Assembly: GCA_050299335.1 (NCBI GenBank)
Contig: JBNKVT010000014.1
Location: 1 to 64,000, forward strand
Reading direction: 5' to 3'
DNA length: 64,000 nt
From: JBNKVT01 sp050299335
Lineage (GTDB): Bacteria > Pseudomonadota > Alphaproteobacteria > Rhodobacterales > Rhodobacteraceae
The stretch's first letter is position 1. The number at the start of each line of letters is the position of its first letter. Position numbers and translations under genes: made by a program. The notes beneath the pieces are model-generated. The model did not search any database. It saw only the letters and a program-made list of their open reading frames with translations, and had not been told where the DNA came from. This document shows, in pieces, positions 1 through 8,770 of this stretch.

Positions 1-30
1 GCACCTGTCCCGGCCGCTGTTTCCGGCTCT

Positions 31-579
31 TCAGCCATCGGGAACCTCGCCGGTTTCGTCGATGACGATGAGGGCGTCCAGCAGTTCTTCGGGCTCGCTC
101 GGGTCGCAGGGGATGGGCTGCGCGCCCCTGCACCACAGGAACATGTCGCTTTCGGGCAGGGCCGAGTTACGGCCGAAGGGCGGGGTCATCATCATCATGT
201 CGACTTCCAACTCGTCCGCCCATTTTTCGCCGGTCGCCGCCGCCTCGCAGCGCATCGCCAGTTCGGCGAACCAGTCGTCCGAGGCCTCGGCCCAGGCGCG
301 GCTGACCTCGGAGACGGGCGCGTTGCAGACCAGCGGGAACCAGCGGCCTGAGCGGTCATGACTGGGCAGGATCACCCCGGCCTGTCCCGCCGCCCCAGCC
401 AGTCCTGGCGCGAGCATGAAGCGCAATCCGTAATTGGGCCAAAGCGCGGCCTCGTGGATGCGCGGCGCGATATGGCGGGCCAGCCAGGGGTCAAAGAAAC
501 GCACGAATTCCGCATCCTCCCCGCGCGAGACGAAATCGCCCGACAGCGGCAGCTTGCCGTAGAAGCCGGGGGCGCTCAA
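31..579 (-). CDS. tagF: T6SS-associated protein TagF
   Basis: TagF-family (DUF2094) protein of 182 residues, last complete gene of the T6SS operon at the left edge. The N-terminus GFYGKLPLSGDFVSRG and the later HDRSGRWFPL segment are typical of the family. TagF proteins act in the cytoplasm as negative post-translational regulators of T6SS firing, in several species together with the FHA protein. The start is a TTG whose last two bases overlap the TGA stop of tssM (TTGA), so translation is probably coupled to tssM; a GGAG lies a few bases upstream. In some species TagF is fused to the phosphatase PppA; here it ends after the TagF domain, so a separate phosphatase gene, if present, would lie left of the window. 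Confidence 0.9.
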   Translation of the reverse strand: MSAPGFYGKLPLSGDFVSRGEDAEFVRFFDPWLARHIAPRIHEAALWPNYGLRFMLAPGLAGAAGQAGVILPSHDRSGRWFPLVCNAPVSEVSRAWAEASDDWFAELAMRCEAAATGEKWADELEVDMMMMTPPFGRNSALPESDMFLWCRGAQPIPCDPSEPEELLDALIVIDETGEVPDG

Positions 580-3500
580 AACCGCTCCGGGCAGGTGAAG
601 CTGCCGAACATCTTCAGGTCGAACGGGTTGTCGACGGAATTGGCGTTGAGCTGATAGGTGATCGCCATTCCCCCTGCGCCAAGCCGCAGGTTGAACCGCT
701 CGGGGATGCCCGTCGGCGACAGCCCGCCCCGGATCATCCTAAGCCAGGCCCAGGCGCCGTTCTCCGACAGGATCACCTCGGCCGAGCCGTCGAGCGGGGC
801 AAACTGCAGCGTCACGGTGTTGGTGCCGCCGGTGCCGGGCCAGGTCAGCGATTGCGGCTGAGCGGCATTGTGGAAATAGGTCACCACCTGCCCGTCGATA
901 TTCAGCGTTGCCCGTGCTGCGTTGGCCGACATGCTTTCGGGCAGCAGGTTGAACCCCATCAGCGGCCCCGCCCCGCCCGGGAACAGCCCGTCGCGGATCG
1001 AGCGCGCCTGCTCGAAGGGTGCCAGCTTGGCCGGGTCGAGGTCGATATCGCCGCGCCAGGTCCAGGGCCGGGTCGTGGTGTCGATCAGCGGCAAGAGCTT
1101 GTCATTGGTGAAACTGTCCATCAGCCCCCCGGGCCCGAAGAGCCGGGCGAAATCGGCGGTGTTGACATCGATGGAAGAGCCCTGGGTGAACGGATAGCGG
1201 TTGGCCAGGGCCGACTGGCAGAAGGGCAGCACATCGGCCCGCCAGATAGCGTTGAGCTCGTTTTCCAAGGCACTCGCCTGGAACCGCTCGGCATCCCCGG
1301 CGATGCCCCTGATCCAGTCATCCACCGGATCGGGCAGCGTATCGGCGGTGTTGGCCACAGCGCCCGTCAGCTGCGCGATGCCGCCGAGGCGCACCAGCTC
1401 GGCCTCGGGGTCGGCAGAGGCCGCGATGCGCTGGAAGACATTGGCAAGCTCCTTCAGCGCCGTCTGCACATCGGTCAGCAAGGGCGGGATACCCTCCACC
1501 TCCTGCACCACACCCTTGATCGGGGCGAAATGCTTGGCGACCTGTTCGCCGGATTTGGCCTGATCCGACACGCCGCTCGAAGGGGTCGGCGAAGGCACGT
1601 AACGCGCGCCGCGTTTCAGCAGTTTTCCAAGGAACCCCAGTCGCTTGGTCGCAGCCCCGACCGCCTTGGGCGGCACGCCGCCGCCACCGCCGCCACCTTC
1701 CTCTTCGGTGCGGGTGAGGTCGGTCTCGGCGACCACGGCATCGAGAAGCCGCTTCACTGCGCTGTCGTCAGAGGACAGGTCCTTGAGATTGTCATTGGCA
1801 ACGCGCAGGTCATTGATGGGTGCTATCGAAATCTCGCGCAGGAACAGGTCCCAGGTGTTGATGTAGTCCTCGTAATAGAGCTTCAGGATATCCTCGGCCA
1901 GGGTGGCCACCGGCACATCGGCGCTTTCCGCGCAGCCCCCGGCGAAGACCCAGCGGTCGAGGGCGGCCTGGTTGGCGACCTCGTCGATGCGGGCGAGGAT
2001 GCCGGTGTGGAAACCGTTATAGGTAAACGCCCCCTTGATGCCGTTCCTCAGCGTCCGGGGCGGCTGGCGCACCAGCACGTCATTGGCGTTCGGCCCGGCG
2101 TAAGAGGCCGGGATCCATTCGGGCAGGGCGGTGATCTCGGGGTCCGCGAGAAGCGCGTTATAGGCGCGTTGCGAGAGCGGGATTTCGCAGACCACCTCCA
2201 GTGCCTGTGCGAGCAGGGCTTGATCGGCCTCGATGGGGGTGCGTTCGGTGCCGATGCGTTCGAACACCGCCATCTGGTGCTCGACCGCCTGCTGGGTCGG
2301 GAACGGGTCGATAGGGGCGGATTTCGGCAGTTCCTCGGCCCACCATTGCTGGGCGAAGGGGGTGTCGACCGGGGCGGCCCCGGTGAGCATCTGGTAGACC
2401 TTGAGCGCGTTCAGCAGGTACTCGGGGTTGCGGATTTCCTTCCACATGGTGGCTTCGAGCAGGGCGACCATGCGCGGCTCGAGGATGTTCCTGAGCGCGC
2501 GGTTATAGGCCAGCCCATAGGCGTAATCGAGTTCCGCATCTGCCGCCGGTCCGAGCGCTGTCAGGATGCCGCCAGTCTGCGGGGTGCGGGCCAGAGCCAC
2601 CTTGTTCATGGCGTCCAGCGCGGCATTGAGGTCGAGCGGTTCCACCGGGGCCTGCTGGGCGGCGATGAGGGTGAGGTCGCCGCGCAGGCCCTCCAGCTGC
2701 ACCGTCTGATCGGTAATCTCGCCGCGATAGGTCATGTAGGAGAGGGTGAATAGCAGCCCCATGACCACGGTGACGGCAGCGGCGGCGGCAGCAATGCCGC
2801 GCCAGGCCCATTTGCGGCGCGCGACCGCGTCCGGATCGAGGGTGCCGAGACCGGCTTCCTGGAAGATCACCCGGGTCAGCAGGTCCTTGATGAAGAAGGA
2901 GCGTTGGTCGAACCGCGCCGTCGAGCCGCCATAGGAGGCGCGCAGGCCGAAGGAGGCAGCGAGCGAGCCCATCAGTCGGTCGATGGGGGTGCCTTCCTGG
3001 GTGGCGGAGGTGAAATAGAACCCCCGCATCCACGCACTTTCCTCGTAGCGGCTTTCCCCGAAGATGGTCTCGACCAGCAGGCGCAAGGGTGCGGAGAGGC
3101 TTTCGATCTGGGCGGGAAAGCGGAAAATCTCGGCGCGGCCGTCGAGATTCTGGGTGTCCTCCAAGAGCGGCACCATGCGGCGTTCGAGATTAGCGGCGAG
3201 GGCGGAGAGTTCGCGGCCCACATCCGACGGCGAAATCTTGTCGTCGGTTGGGAAGGTCGCCCCCCAGACCTGCTCGCGCTCCGCCGTGGAAAGGCCCTCG
3301 AAGAACGGCACGAAGCCCTTGATGAGGTCGGCCTTGGTCAGCATCAGGTAGATCGGCAGGCGGATTTCCAGCCGCTCCGACAGTTCCGCCAGCCGCTTGC
3401 GGATTTCGCGGCCATGGGTCCGGATGGCGTGGTCGCCCTCCATCAGCGTCTCGACCGACAAGGTCAGGATGACCCCGTTCAGCGCCCGCTCGCCCCGGTG

Positions 3501-4121
3501 CTTCTTCAGCATGTCGAGAAAGCCGAGCCATTCGGCGCTGTCCACATCGGGGCGGCTTTCCTGTTCGACATAGCGGCCTGCCGTGTCGATCATCACCGCG
3601 TCCTCGGTGAAGAACCAGTCGCAGTTGCGCGTCCCGCCGACACCGTGCAAGTCGTCGGTCAGATCAAAGGGGAAGTTGAGGCCGGACTGCCGTAGCGCGG
3701 TGGTCTTGCCGGTCCCCGGTGGGCCGATGATGACATACCACGGCATCTCGCGCAGGAACTTCTTGCCGCCGAGCTTGCGCTTGTTGAGTTCGTCGAGGGT
3801 GTTCTGAAACTTCGCCGAAACCTCGGCCAGTTCCTCCTCGCCCGGCTTCACTTCCTTCGGTGGCGGCGGCGCGAGGTCGGCCATGAAGGAGCGGTTGGCG
3901 CGGGCGGCCCTGATCTTGGCCCTGATCCACAGGAACAGCCAGATCAGGAAGATGACAGCGATGATGATGACCCGGACCAACTCGTCGGCCAGCGGGCGGG
4001 CCTCGCCGAAGGCAATGATGGGGCCGTAGATCCAGATCAGGAACGACAGAAGCGACAGGCCGATGAAAATCCACAGCCAGCGCGAGGTCAGGAAGGCCCA
4101 GATTGCTTTCAGGATGAACAT
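576..4121 (-). CDS. tssM: T6SS inner-membrane core protein TssM (IcmF/VasK family)
   Basis: TssM/IcmF of 1181 residues, the usual family size. Two N-terminal membrane segments (about residues 8-38 and 47-67) are followed by a cytoplasmic GTPase-like domain with a Walker A motif GPPGTGKTT at 133-141, a third membrane segment at about 435-462 and a long periplasmic part. TssM spans the inner membrane and, with TssL and TssJ, forms the membrane complex through which the Hcp tube is fired. The intact Walker A is present in only part of the family. A glycine run near residue 810 lies in a low-complexity linker that also contains basic and proline-rich stretches, an odd local feature. It abuts tssL (one-base gap) and overlaps tagF. 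Confidence 0.96.
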   Translation of the reverse strand: MFILKAIWAFLTSRWLWIFIGLSLLSFLIWIYGPIIAFGEARPLADELVRVIIIAVIFLIWLFLWIRAKIRAARANRSFMADLAPPPPKEVKPGEEELAEVSAKFQNTLDELNKRKLGGKKFLREMPWYVIIGPPGTGKTTALRQSGLNFPFDLTDDLHGVGGTRNCDWFFTEDAVMIDTAGRYVEQESRPDVDSAEWLGFLDMLKKHRGERALNGVILTLSVETLMEGDHAIRTHGREIRKRLAELSERLEIRLPIYLMLTKADLIKGFVPFFEGLSTAEREQVWGATFPTDDKISPSDVGRELSALAANLERRMVPLLEDTQNLDGRAEIFRFPAQIESLSAPLRLLVETIFGESRYEESAWMRGFYFTSATQEGTPIDRLMGSLAASFGLRASYGGSTARFDQRSFFIKDLLTRVIFQEAGLGTLDPDAVARRKWAWRGIAAAAAAVTVVMGLLFTLSYMTYRGEITDQTVQLEGLRGDLTLIAAQQAPVEPLDLNAALDAMNKVALARTPQTGGILTALGPAADAELDYAYGLAYNRALRNILEPRMVALLEATMWKEIRNPEYLLNALKVYQMLTGAAPVDTPFAQQWWAEELPKSAPIDPFPTQQAVEHQMAVFERIGTERTPIEADQALLAQALEVVCEIPLSQRAYNALLADPEITALPEWIPASYAGPNANDVLVRQPPRTLRNGIKGAFTYNGFHTGILARIDEVANQAALDRWVFAGGCAESADVPVATLAEDILKLYYEDYINTWDLFLREISIAPINDLRVANDNLKDLSSDDSAVKRLLDAVVAETDLTRTEEEGGGGGGGVPPKAVGAATKRLGFLGKLLKRGARYVPSPTPSSGVSDQAKSGEQVAKHFAPIKGVVQEVEGIPPLLTDVQTALKELANVFQRIAASADPEAELVRLGGIAQLTGAVANTADTLPDPVDDWIRGIAGDAERFQASALENELNAIWRADVLPFCQSALANRYPFTQGSSIDVNTADFARLFGPGGLMDSFTNDKLLPLIDTTTRPWTWRGDIDLDPAKLAPFEQARSIRDGLFPGGAGPLMGFNLLPESMSANAARATLNIDGQVVTYFHNAAQPQSLTWPGTGGTNTVTLQFAPLDGSAEVILSENGAWAWLRMIRGGLSPTGIPERFNLRLGAGGMAITYQLNANSVDNPFDLKMFGSFTCPERF

Positions 4122-4122
4122 C

Positions 4123-5493
4123 TCAAAGCCTCTTCTGGATCAGGATTTCGACCCGGCGATTCCGCGCCCGACCCTCGGCGGTCTCGTTGGTGTCGATGGG
4201 CTCGTCGGCGGCGTGGCCCTCGAAGGCGATGCGGTCGGGGTCGATGCCGGCGGCGATCAGCAGATTGGCGATCTTCTCGGCGCGAGCCTCGGACAGGCGC
4301 TGGTTGTTCTGGAACGGGTTGCGGGCGCCGACCTTCTGGCTGTCGGTGTGGCCGATAACGGTGATCTTGCCGATGACCTCGGCATATTCGATCAGCACCT
4401 CGGCGACGGAGGCCACGAGCGGGTCGAAGCCGTCATTGAGCTCGGCCTGACCGGAGCGGAACAGCTCGGGGCTGGCATTCTGGATCTGCAGCAGGGCGCG
4501 GGCGACGTTCTCCTCGCCGAAGATGGCGGGGCGGAGGTTTTCCGGGGCGCGGGCCTCGAATTCGGGGATCAGCTCGAAGAGGGGCGGGGCGGGGATGATT
4601 TCGGGCGGCGGGGCCTCGATGCGGGTGACGCGGTAAATCTCTGTGCGTTCCTCCGGGGGGAGGGCGCGGGCGACGGCGTTGAGGGTCTCAGCCTGGTTGG
4701 TCAGCTGGACGTTGAAGAACATGTAGATCAGCGTCATGAAGCCCACGGCGACTATGCCCAGAACCCAGGGCGGGACGATGAAACGCTGCGGCTCGTCGGC
4801 GGCGATGACACCTTCCCAATGGGGCGACAGGGGCGCATCCTCGGCATCCGGATTGCGCAGGAAACGGGCGGCAGAAGCGCGAACGGCAACCAGCGACTGA
4901 TCCCCGGCGCGCTGGCTGACCCGGTACTTGCCGCGAAACCCGAGGGCGAGGCACATATAGTGCAGCTCCAGCATCTCGGGGTCGCGTGAAGAATGGCGCT
5001 CAAGTTCCTCGAGACGCTGAAAGAATTGCGTCCCGGCATCGACATCGCCATAGAGCATGGAGACCAGCGGCTGATGCGGCCAGGCCGAATTGCCGCCCCA
5101 GGGCGTGTTCAACGCCAGATCATCGAGCAGCGCCGCAACGGCCCAGGCCGCGTTGTCGGCGCGCTGCATGTTGGACCCCGACGCGACCGCCATGTCGCGG
5201 GCATCGGTGAGACCGTGCTGCAGACGGGTGCGCAGGGTCTCGGGATCGTCGGGCGGCGAGGCGGCTTCGAGTTCCGGAGCGAATTCAAGCAGTTGCGCGA
5301 AGGCGTTGACGAGGGCGTTCGGGTGGGCGCGACCGTGACGCATCGGGGCAACCGGGGCGGGATCGGGGGCGCGGCCGCGATCCTGACGCGGCGGCGGCGC
5401 GGAATATTGCTGCTGGCGTGGCTGCTTCACTGGCCGGATGCGCGTCCGCCCGACATCGTCCGAAAGCCCGAATGGATCGTCCTTGTCTGCCAT
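4123..5493 (-). CDS. tssL: T6SS protein TssL with C-terminal OmpA peptidoglycan-binding domain
   Basis: TssL (DotU/IcmH family) of 456 residues with an OmpA-like extension. A charged, proline-rich N-terminus is followed by the cytoplasmic DotU domain (about residues 60-230), one membrane segment (WVLGIVAVGFMTLIYMFF, about 242-260) and a periplasmic OmpA/MotB-type domain (about 340-455). The latter shows GHTDS near 381, the NQRLSEARAEKI helix and RNRRVEI at the end, the usual peptidoglycan-binding signature. TssL partners TssM and TssJ in the membrane complex; a built-in OmpA domain anchors it to the cell wall, where other systems use a separate TagL/SciZ protein. It sits between tssK and tssM, with practically no spacing on either side. 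Confidence 0.95.
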   Translation of the reverse strand: MADKDDPFGLSDDVGRTRIRPVKQPRQQQYSAPPPRQDRGRAPDPAPVAPMRHGRAHPNALVNAFAQLLEFAPELEAASPPDDPETLRTRLQHGLTDARDMAVASGSNMQRADNAAWAVAALLDDLALNTPWGGNSAWPHQPLVSMLYGDVDAGTQFFQRLEELERHSSRDPEMLELHYMCLALGFRGKYRVSQRAGDQSLVAVRASAARFLRNPDAEDAPLSPHWEGVIAADEPQRFIVPPWVLGIVAVGFMTLIYMFFNVQLTNQAETLNAVARALPPEERTEIYRVTRIEAPPPEIIPAPPLFELIPEFEARAPENLRPAIFGEENVARALLQIQNASPELFRSGQAELNDGFDPLVASVAEVLIEYAEVIGKITVIGHTDSQKVGARNPFQNNQRLSEARAEKIANLLIAAGIDPDRIAFEGHAADEPIDTNETAEGRARNRRVEILIQKRL

Positions 5494-6828
5494 CTACCTG
5501 TGCACCGCGTAACAATCGATTTTCGGCTCGCTCGGCAGAGAACCAGAGACCCCCACAACGAACCCCGGCGCGTCCATCAGCGAGGACCAATGCTCGGATT
5601 TCTGGTCGAGTTCCAGGCAAAGGCGGTCGCCGTCATAAGGGATTTCGCGAGGGTGAGAATGCAACGGCTTCAACGGGATACCGGGAAGGCGAGCTTTCCA
5701 GAGGTCCTCGAATTCGTCTGCTGCCCCTACGGTGACCTGATTGACGAAAATCTTCCTGAGCGCCTCGTCGGAAAGCTCGGAGCCGACCCGCAGCACAATC
5801 TTGGAATTGGTCAGCGTCTCCGGACTGTCGATCCGCACCTTCCAGACATTCGTGGTGTGCTTGGCAACCTGCAGCGCATGGGATTTCGGTTCGACATAGC
5901 GCAAGGAAAGGATCAACGAGCGGATCGTGTCCATCAGCTCGGCAAACGCCGGGGTCGGGGCGCGGTGATCGTAGGGCGGCAGCTCGGTCAGCCGGCGCGA
6001 GCCGGAGCCATAGGTCGCCATCCGTCCCGCCAGGCCGCTGAGTTCAAGGTACAATTCCGCCGGGTGGAACAGGTCCTGTTCCAGCATATGGGCGATCCGG
6101 GGGCGCGACGAGTTCGCCAGCTCAAGAATCATCAGGTTCTCAACCGACCGCCCGGCACCACCGATCACCATCTCGCCATGGGCATCGGCGATGCGGTCCA
6201 GCCCGGTAGCAATCTCGCGCAGGTAACCGGCATAGGTCGCCACGGACTGGGTGATAAGCGCCGGCGGCAGGAAATTCTCGCGCATCGCGACCGAGCCGTC
6301 CGCCCTCAAGCCATCCACATCCGCCACGATCAGCGTCGTATACCCCCCGGCATCACCGCCGGGCGCAATCAGACGCGGAACGGGCAGGGCGACCTCGATC
6401 TCTTCGGGGTCAGCCCCGCGATGGATCGTGTCCCGCACCTTCTCGATCCGGCCCCGGTAGCGGGCCCCTGTCGGGTCGGCATGGGCGGGGTCGAAGACGG
6501 TGCCGCCGGGGGTCTCCAGCGGCAGCGCCAGTTCGACGAAACCGCTGGGCGTGTCGGCACTCAGCGGCAGCGCGTCGGGCGCGGCCATGGTGTCGGGGAT
6601 GGAAAACGGCGTGCCATCGGGGAAGATGCCTGCAGCCTTCTCGACCGCGACCTGACCGGCATCGAGTGCTGTCTGGTCGAGCTTCAGCTCGGCAAAGCCC
6701 CAGTTCTGCAGCGACGAGGCCTTCATCGCGCCGCGCACCAGGCTTTCGACATACCGGTCCTGCTGCTGGAAATGCTGCGTCCTCAGGAACAAACCTTCGG
6801 ACCACAGAACCTTATTCTTGTCAGACAT
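5494..6828 (-). CDS. tssK: T6SS baseplate subunit TssK
   Basis: TssK of 444 residues, normal length. The N-terminus NKVLWSEGLFLRTQHFQQQDRY is the family hallmark (the W-x-EG-x-FL-x-PQHFQ type motif, here with RTQHFQ). TssK is a cytoplasmic trimer that joins the baseplate (TssE, TssF, TssG, VgrG) to the TssL/TssM membrane complex. The gene ends directly before tssL and follows tssJ by 23 bases, in the common tssJ-tssK-tssL-tssM order. The start ATG at 6826-6828 is chosen because the family motif begins a few residues later. Confidence 0.95.
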   Translation of the reverse strand: MSDKNKVLWSEGLFLRTQHFQQQDRYVESLVRGAMKASSLQNWGFAELKLDQTALDAGQVAVEKAAGIFPDGTPFSIPDTMAAPDALPLSADTPSGFVELALPLETPGGTVFDPAHADPTGARYRGRIEKVRDTIHRGADPEEIEVALPVPRLIAPGGDAGGYTTLIVADVDGLRADGSVAMRENFLPPALITQSVATYAGYLREIATGLDRIADAHGEMVIGGAGRSVENLMILELANSSRPRIAHMLEQDLFHPAELYLELSGLAGRMATYGSGSRRLTELPPYDHRAPTPAFAELMDTIRSLILSLRYVEPKSHALQVAKHTTNVWKVRIDSPETLTNSKIVLRVGSELSDEALRKIFVNQVTVGAADEFEDLWKARLPGIPLKPLHSHPREIPYDGDRLCLELDQKSEHWSSLMDAPGFVVGVSGSLPSEPKIDCYAVHR

Positions 6829-6851
6829 CTACGCCGCTTTCTTCAAGTGCT

Positions 6852-7280
6852 TCAGCTGATCGACACGCCGCTGGCATTCGCGGTGATCGTCACCTTCTGG
6901 GTCTTGCCGACCTTCACCGGTGCGGCCACGCGCACGGTCTTGCCGGAACTGTCCTTGTAATAGGCAAACACCCCGATCGAGGTGGCGTCGGCGGCAAACT
7001 TGATCACCTTCTCCGCCGATTGCCCGCCGACGATGGTCAACTGGTCCTGTCCGGCCAGATCGGCGGCCAGCGCCGTGGCCGGGTCGTTCATCGCCGCCTG
7101 ACCGGCGGTCTGGAACGTGCCGGTATCGCGCAGCTGGAAGACGCCGATGGTCAGCGGCAGCGGTCCGTTCGCCCCGGCGGCGACACTGGCGCTCACCTCG
7201 ACGATGGTGTCCTTCGGCCCGCCACAGGCGGCAAGCATCAGCACCGAGCCGGCGCCCGCGAGAAATTCACGTCTGATCAT
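6852..7280 (-). CDS. tssJ: T6SS outer-membrane lipoprotein TssJ
   Basis: TssJ (VasD/SciN family) of 142 residues. A short signal peptide with lipobox LAAC (cysteine 19) would attach the mature protein to the outer membrane, where it contacts the periplasmic part of TssM. The core has the beta-sandwich pattern of the family (VSASVAAGANGPLPLTIGVFQL, then GQSAEKVIKFAADATSIGVFA). The ATG at 7278-7280 is preferred over upstream alternatives because it places the signal peptide at the N-terminus and overlaps the stop of tagH by four bases (ATGA). The signal peptide begins IRREFLAG, which resembles a twin-arginine motif; whether it is exported by Tat or Sec cannot be told from sequence alone. Confidence 0.9.
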   Translation of the reverse strand: MIRREFLAGAGSVLMLAACGGPKDTIVEVSASVAAGANGPLPLTIGVFQLRDTGTFQTAGQAAMNDPATALAADLAGQDQLTIVGGQSAEKVIKFAADATSIGVFAYYKDSSGKTVRVAAPVKVGKTQKVTITANASGVSIS

Positions 7281-8770
7281 TTCAGGTCTCCCCTTGCATT
7301 TTCGTAGGCGTCGCGGAAATCCGACCCTACATCCCCCAGAAACCGCTCTTCCGCCGATTTGGCGATATTGCGGTAGCGTTCCTCGTAAGCCTCCCACAGC
7401 TTCGCCCGCCGGCCTCCGGCAAGCAAGGCCTCAAGCGTGCCCACGTCTTTCAGTTCTTCTTCCAGTTCCGCCGGATCAAAGCGGTCGATCATGCGGCGAA
7501 GGGCGGCCTGCACGCCGTTCCAGGAATTCACATGATGCTCGGCAAGGTCCCGGAATGCGCCGTTGATGGCCTGATCGGGCTGTAGATAGCCGTGGCCCTT
7601 GTGGTCGATGGTCGCTGCTACCGCCTCTTCGGTGGTGGCGACGAATTTCAGCGGGTTGACGTCGGAATGGCCGATAATGGTCCGCGACAGCCTTGCGTTC
7701 ACCTTCTCCTGAGCCCGGGCGCGCAGCATATGCAGCAACCCGTCGATCAAGAGGCGATACCTCTTGCCCATGGTCTCCATCGCCTGCATCGGGTCGAGTT
7801 CGTCGAAATCCTCGGGATCGAGTCCGGCTCCCTTGAGAAAGGCCTCGAAGGCTGCCCCAGCCGCACCGGCGGCGGGCGGCGTGGGTTGGGGCTGGGGTGT
7901 CTGCCGAACGGGTTCGGGAGGGGCGGCCTCGGCGGCGCGGAGATCGACAGAGACATCCGGTTCGACATTTCGGGCCGGTTCCGCGTCCCGGGCAGGCTCT
8001 GGTTCGGTCCGCTGGGTCGGCTCGGGTGTCCGGGGTGCATCCTCGAAGCGGGGCGTGATCGTGGCATCGTCCTCGTCGGGGACGGGGGCCTGCTCGGGCA
8101 GTTTCTCGGGTTCCACGATGTCGCGCGGGGTGTCGAGCTTGCCCAGGGTGAACGTGGTGTCGAAAAAGCCGGTGGTCTGCTTTTCCTTCGGAGTCTCCGC
8201 CTCCTCGCCGAAGAAACTCCCGGCCTTGCCGCTTTCGAAGGGCTTGGGGCGGTTCTTCGGTTCGGGTTCGGGGGGCTTATTCTCAACCGGCTTCCTGAAG
8301 AACGCATCGCCTTCGAACCCGACGGGCTCGCGATTCGTCTCTGCAGCGGGTTCGGGTTCGGAATTGAAACCGAAGGGATCGGGATCCTTATTCGGCGTCG
8401 CTGGCGGGGTGGTACTGACATTGACGCGCGGCTCGGGGCGCGGGGCAGGGGCCTCGTCCTCGAGTTTCAGCGAAAACACGAAATCGCCCATACGGATGCG
8501 CATGCCGTCATGGATGTCGATGGATTTGCCGGGGCCGAGCGCATGGTCCGAGCCATCGACATATAGCCCGCCGCGGCTGCTGTCGGTCACCGAATACTGC
8601 CCGTCGCTGCCCGAAATCGTGCAATGGGCGCGGGAGACGAACATGTCGGGATCGTTGATGGTCCAGTCGGCATCCGCGCCGCGCCCGATCACCAGATTGC
8701 CGCCGGAATAGCGCATCTCGGTCTGGCGCTGCGGGTGGGGGGATTGTTCGAGGGTCAGGACCAGCGTCAT
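7277..8770 (-). CDS. tagH: T6SS FHA-domain protein TagH (Fha)
   Basis: FHA-domain scaffold protein of 497 residues. An N-terminal FHA domain (about residues 20-95; IGRGADADWTI, SRAHCTI and the later G-rich LYVDG strand) binds phosphothreonine. It is followed by a long Pro/Glu/Thr-rich disordered linker (about 100-290) and a helical C-terminal T6SS FHA domain (AGAAFEAFLKGAGLDP, then MGKRYRLLIDGLLHMLRAR). In systems under threonine-phosphorylation control, the kinase PpkA phosphorylates this protein and promotes assembly. The ATG at 8768-8770 gives MTLVLTLEQ and a four-base overlap with the stop of tssG; an in-frame upstream ATG would add an Arg-rich stretch unlike the family and lies inside tssG. 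Confidence 0.93.
   Translation of the reverse strand: MTLVLTLEQSPHPQRQTEMRYSGGNLVIGRGADADWTINDPDMFVSRAHCTISGSDGQYSVTDSSRGGLYVDGSDHALGPGKSIDIHDGMRIRMGDFVFSLKLEDEAPAPRPEPRVNVSTTPPATPNKDPDPFGFNSEPEPAAETNREPVGFEGDAFFRKPVENKPPEPEPKNRPKPFESGKAGSFFGEEAETPKEKQTTGFFDTTFTLGKLDTPRDIVEPEKLPEQAPVPDEDDATITPRFEDAPRTPEPTQRTEPEPARDAEPARNVEPDVSVDLRAAEAAPPEPVRQTPQPQPTPPAAGAAGAAFEAFLKGAGLDPEDFDELDPMQAMETMGKRYRLLIDGLLHMLRARAQEKVNARLSRTIIGHSDVNPLKFVATTEEAVAATIDHKGHGYLQPDQAINGAFRDLAEHHVNSWNGVQAALRRMIDRFDPAELEEELKDVGTLEALLAGGRRAKLWEAYEERYRNIAKSAEERFLGDVGSDFRDAYENARGDLK

Noticed and set aside
852..2753. Long plus-strand open frame of about 630 codons opposite tssM
   Set aside because: High GC favours long frames opposite real genes; the product has no family-like features and tssM is certain.
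4993..6960. Long plus-strand open frame opposite tssL and tssK
   Set aside because: Low-complexity Arg/Gly/His-rich product, antisense to clear T6SS genes.
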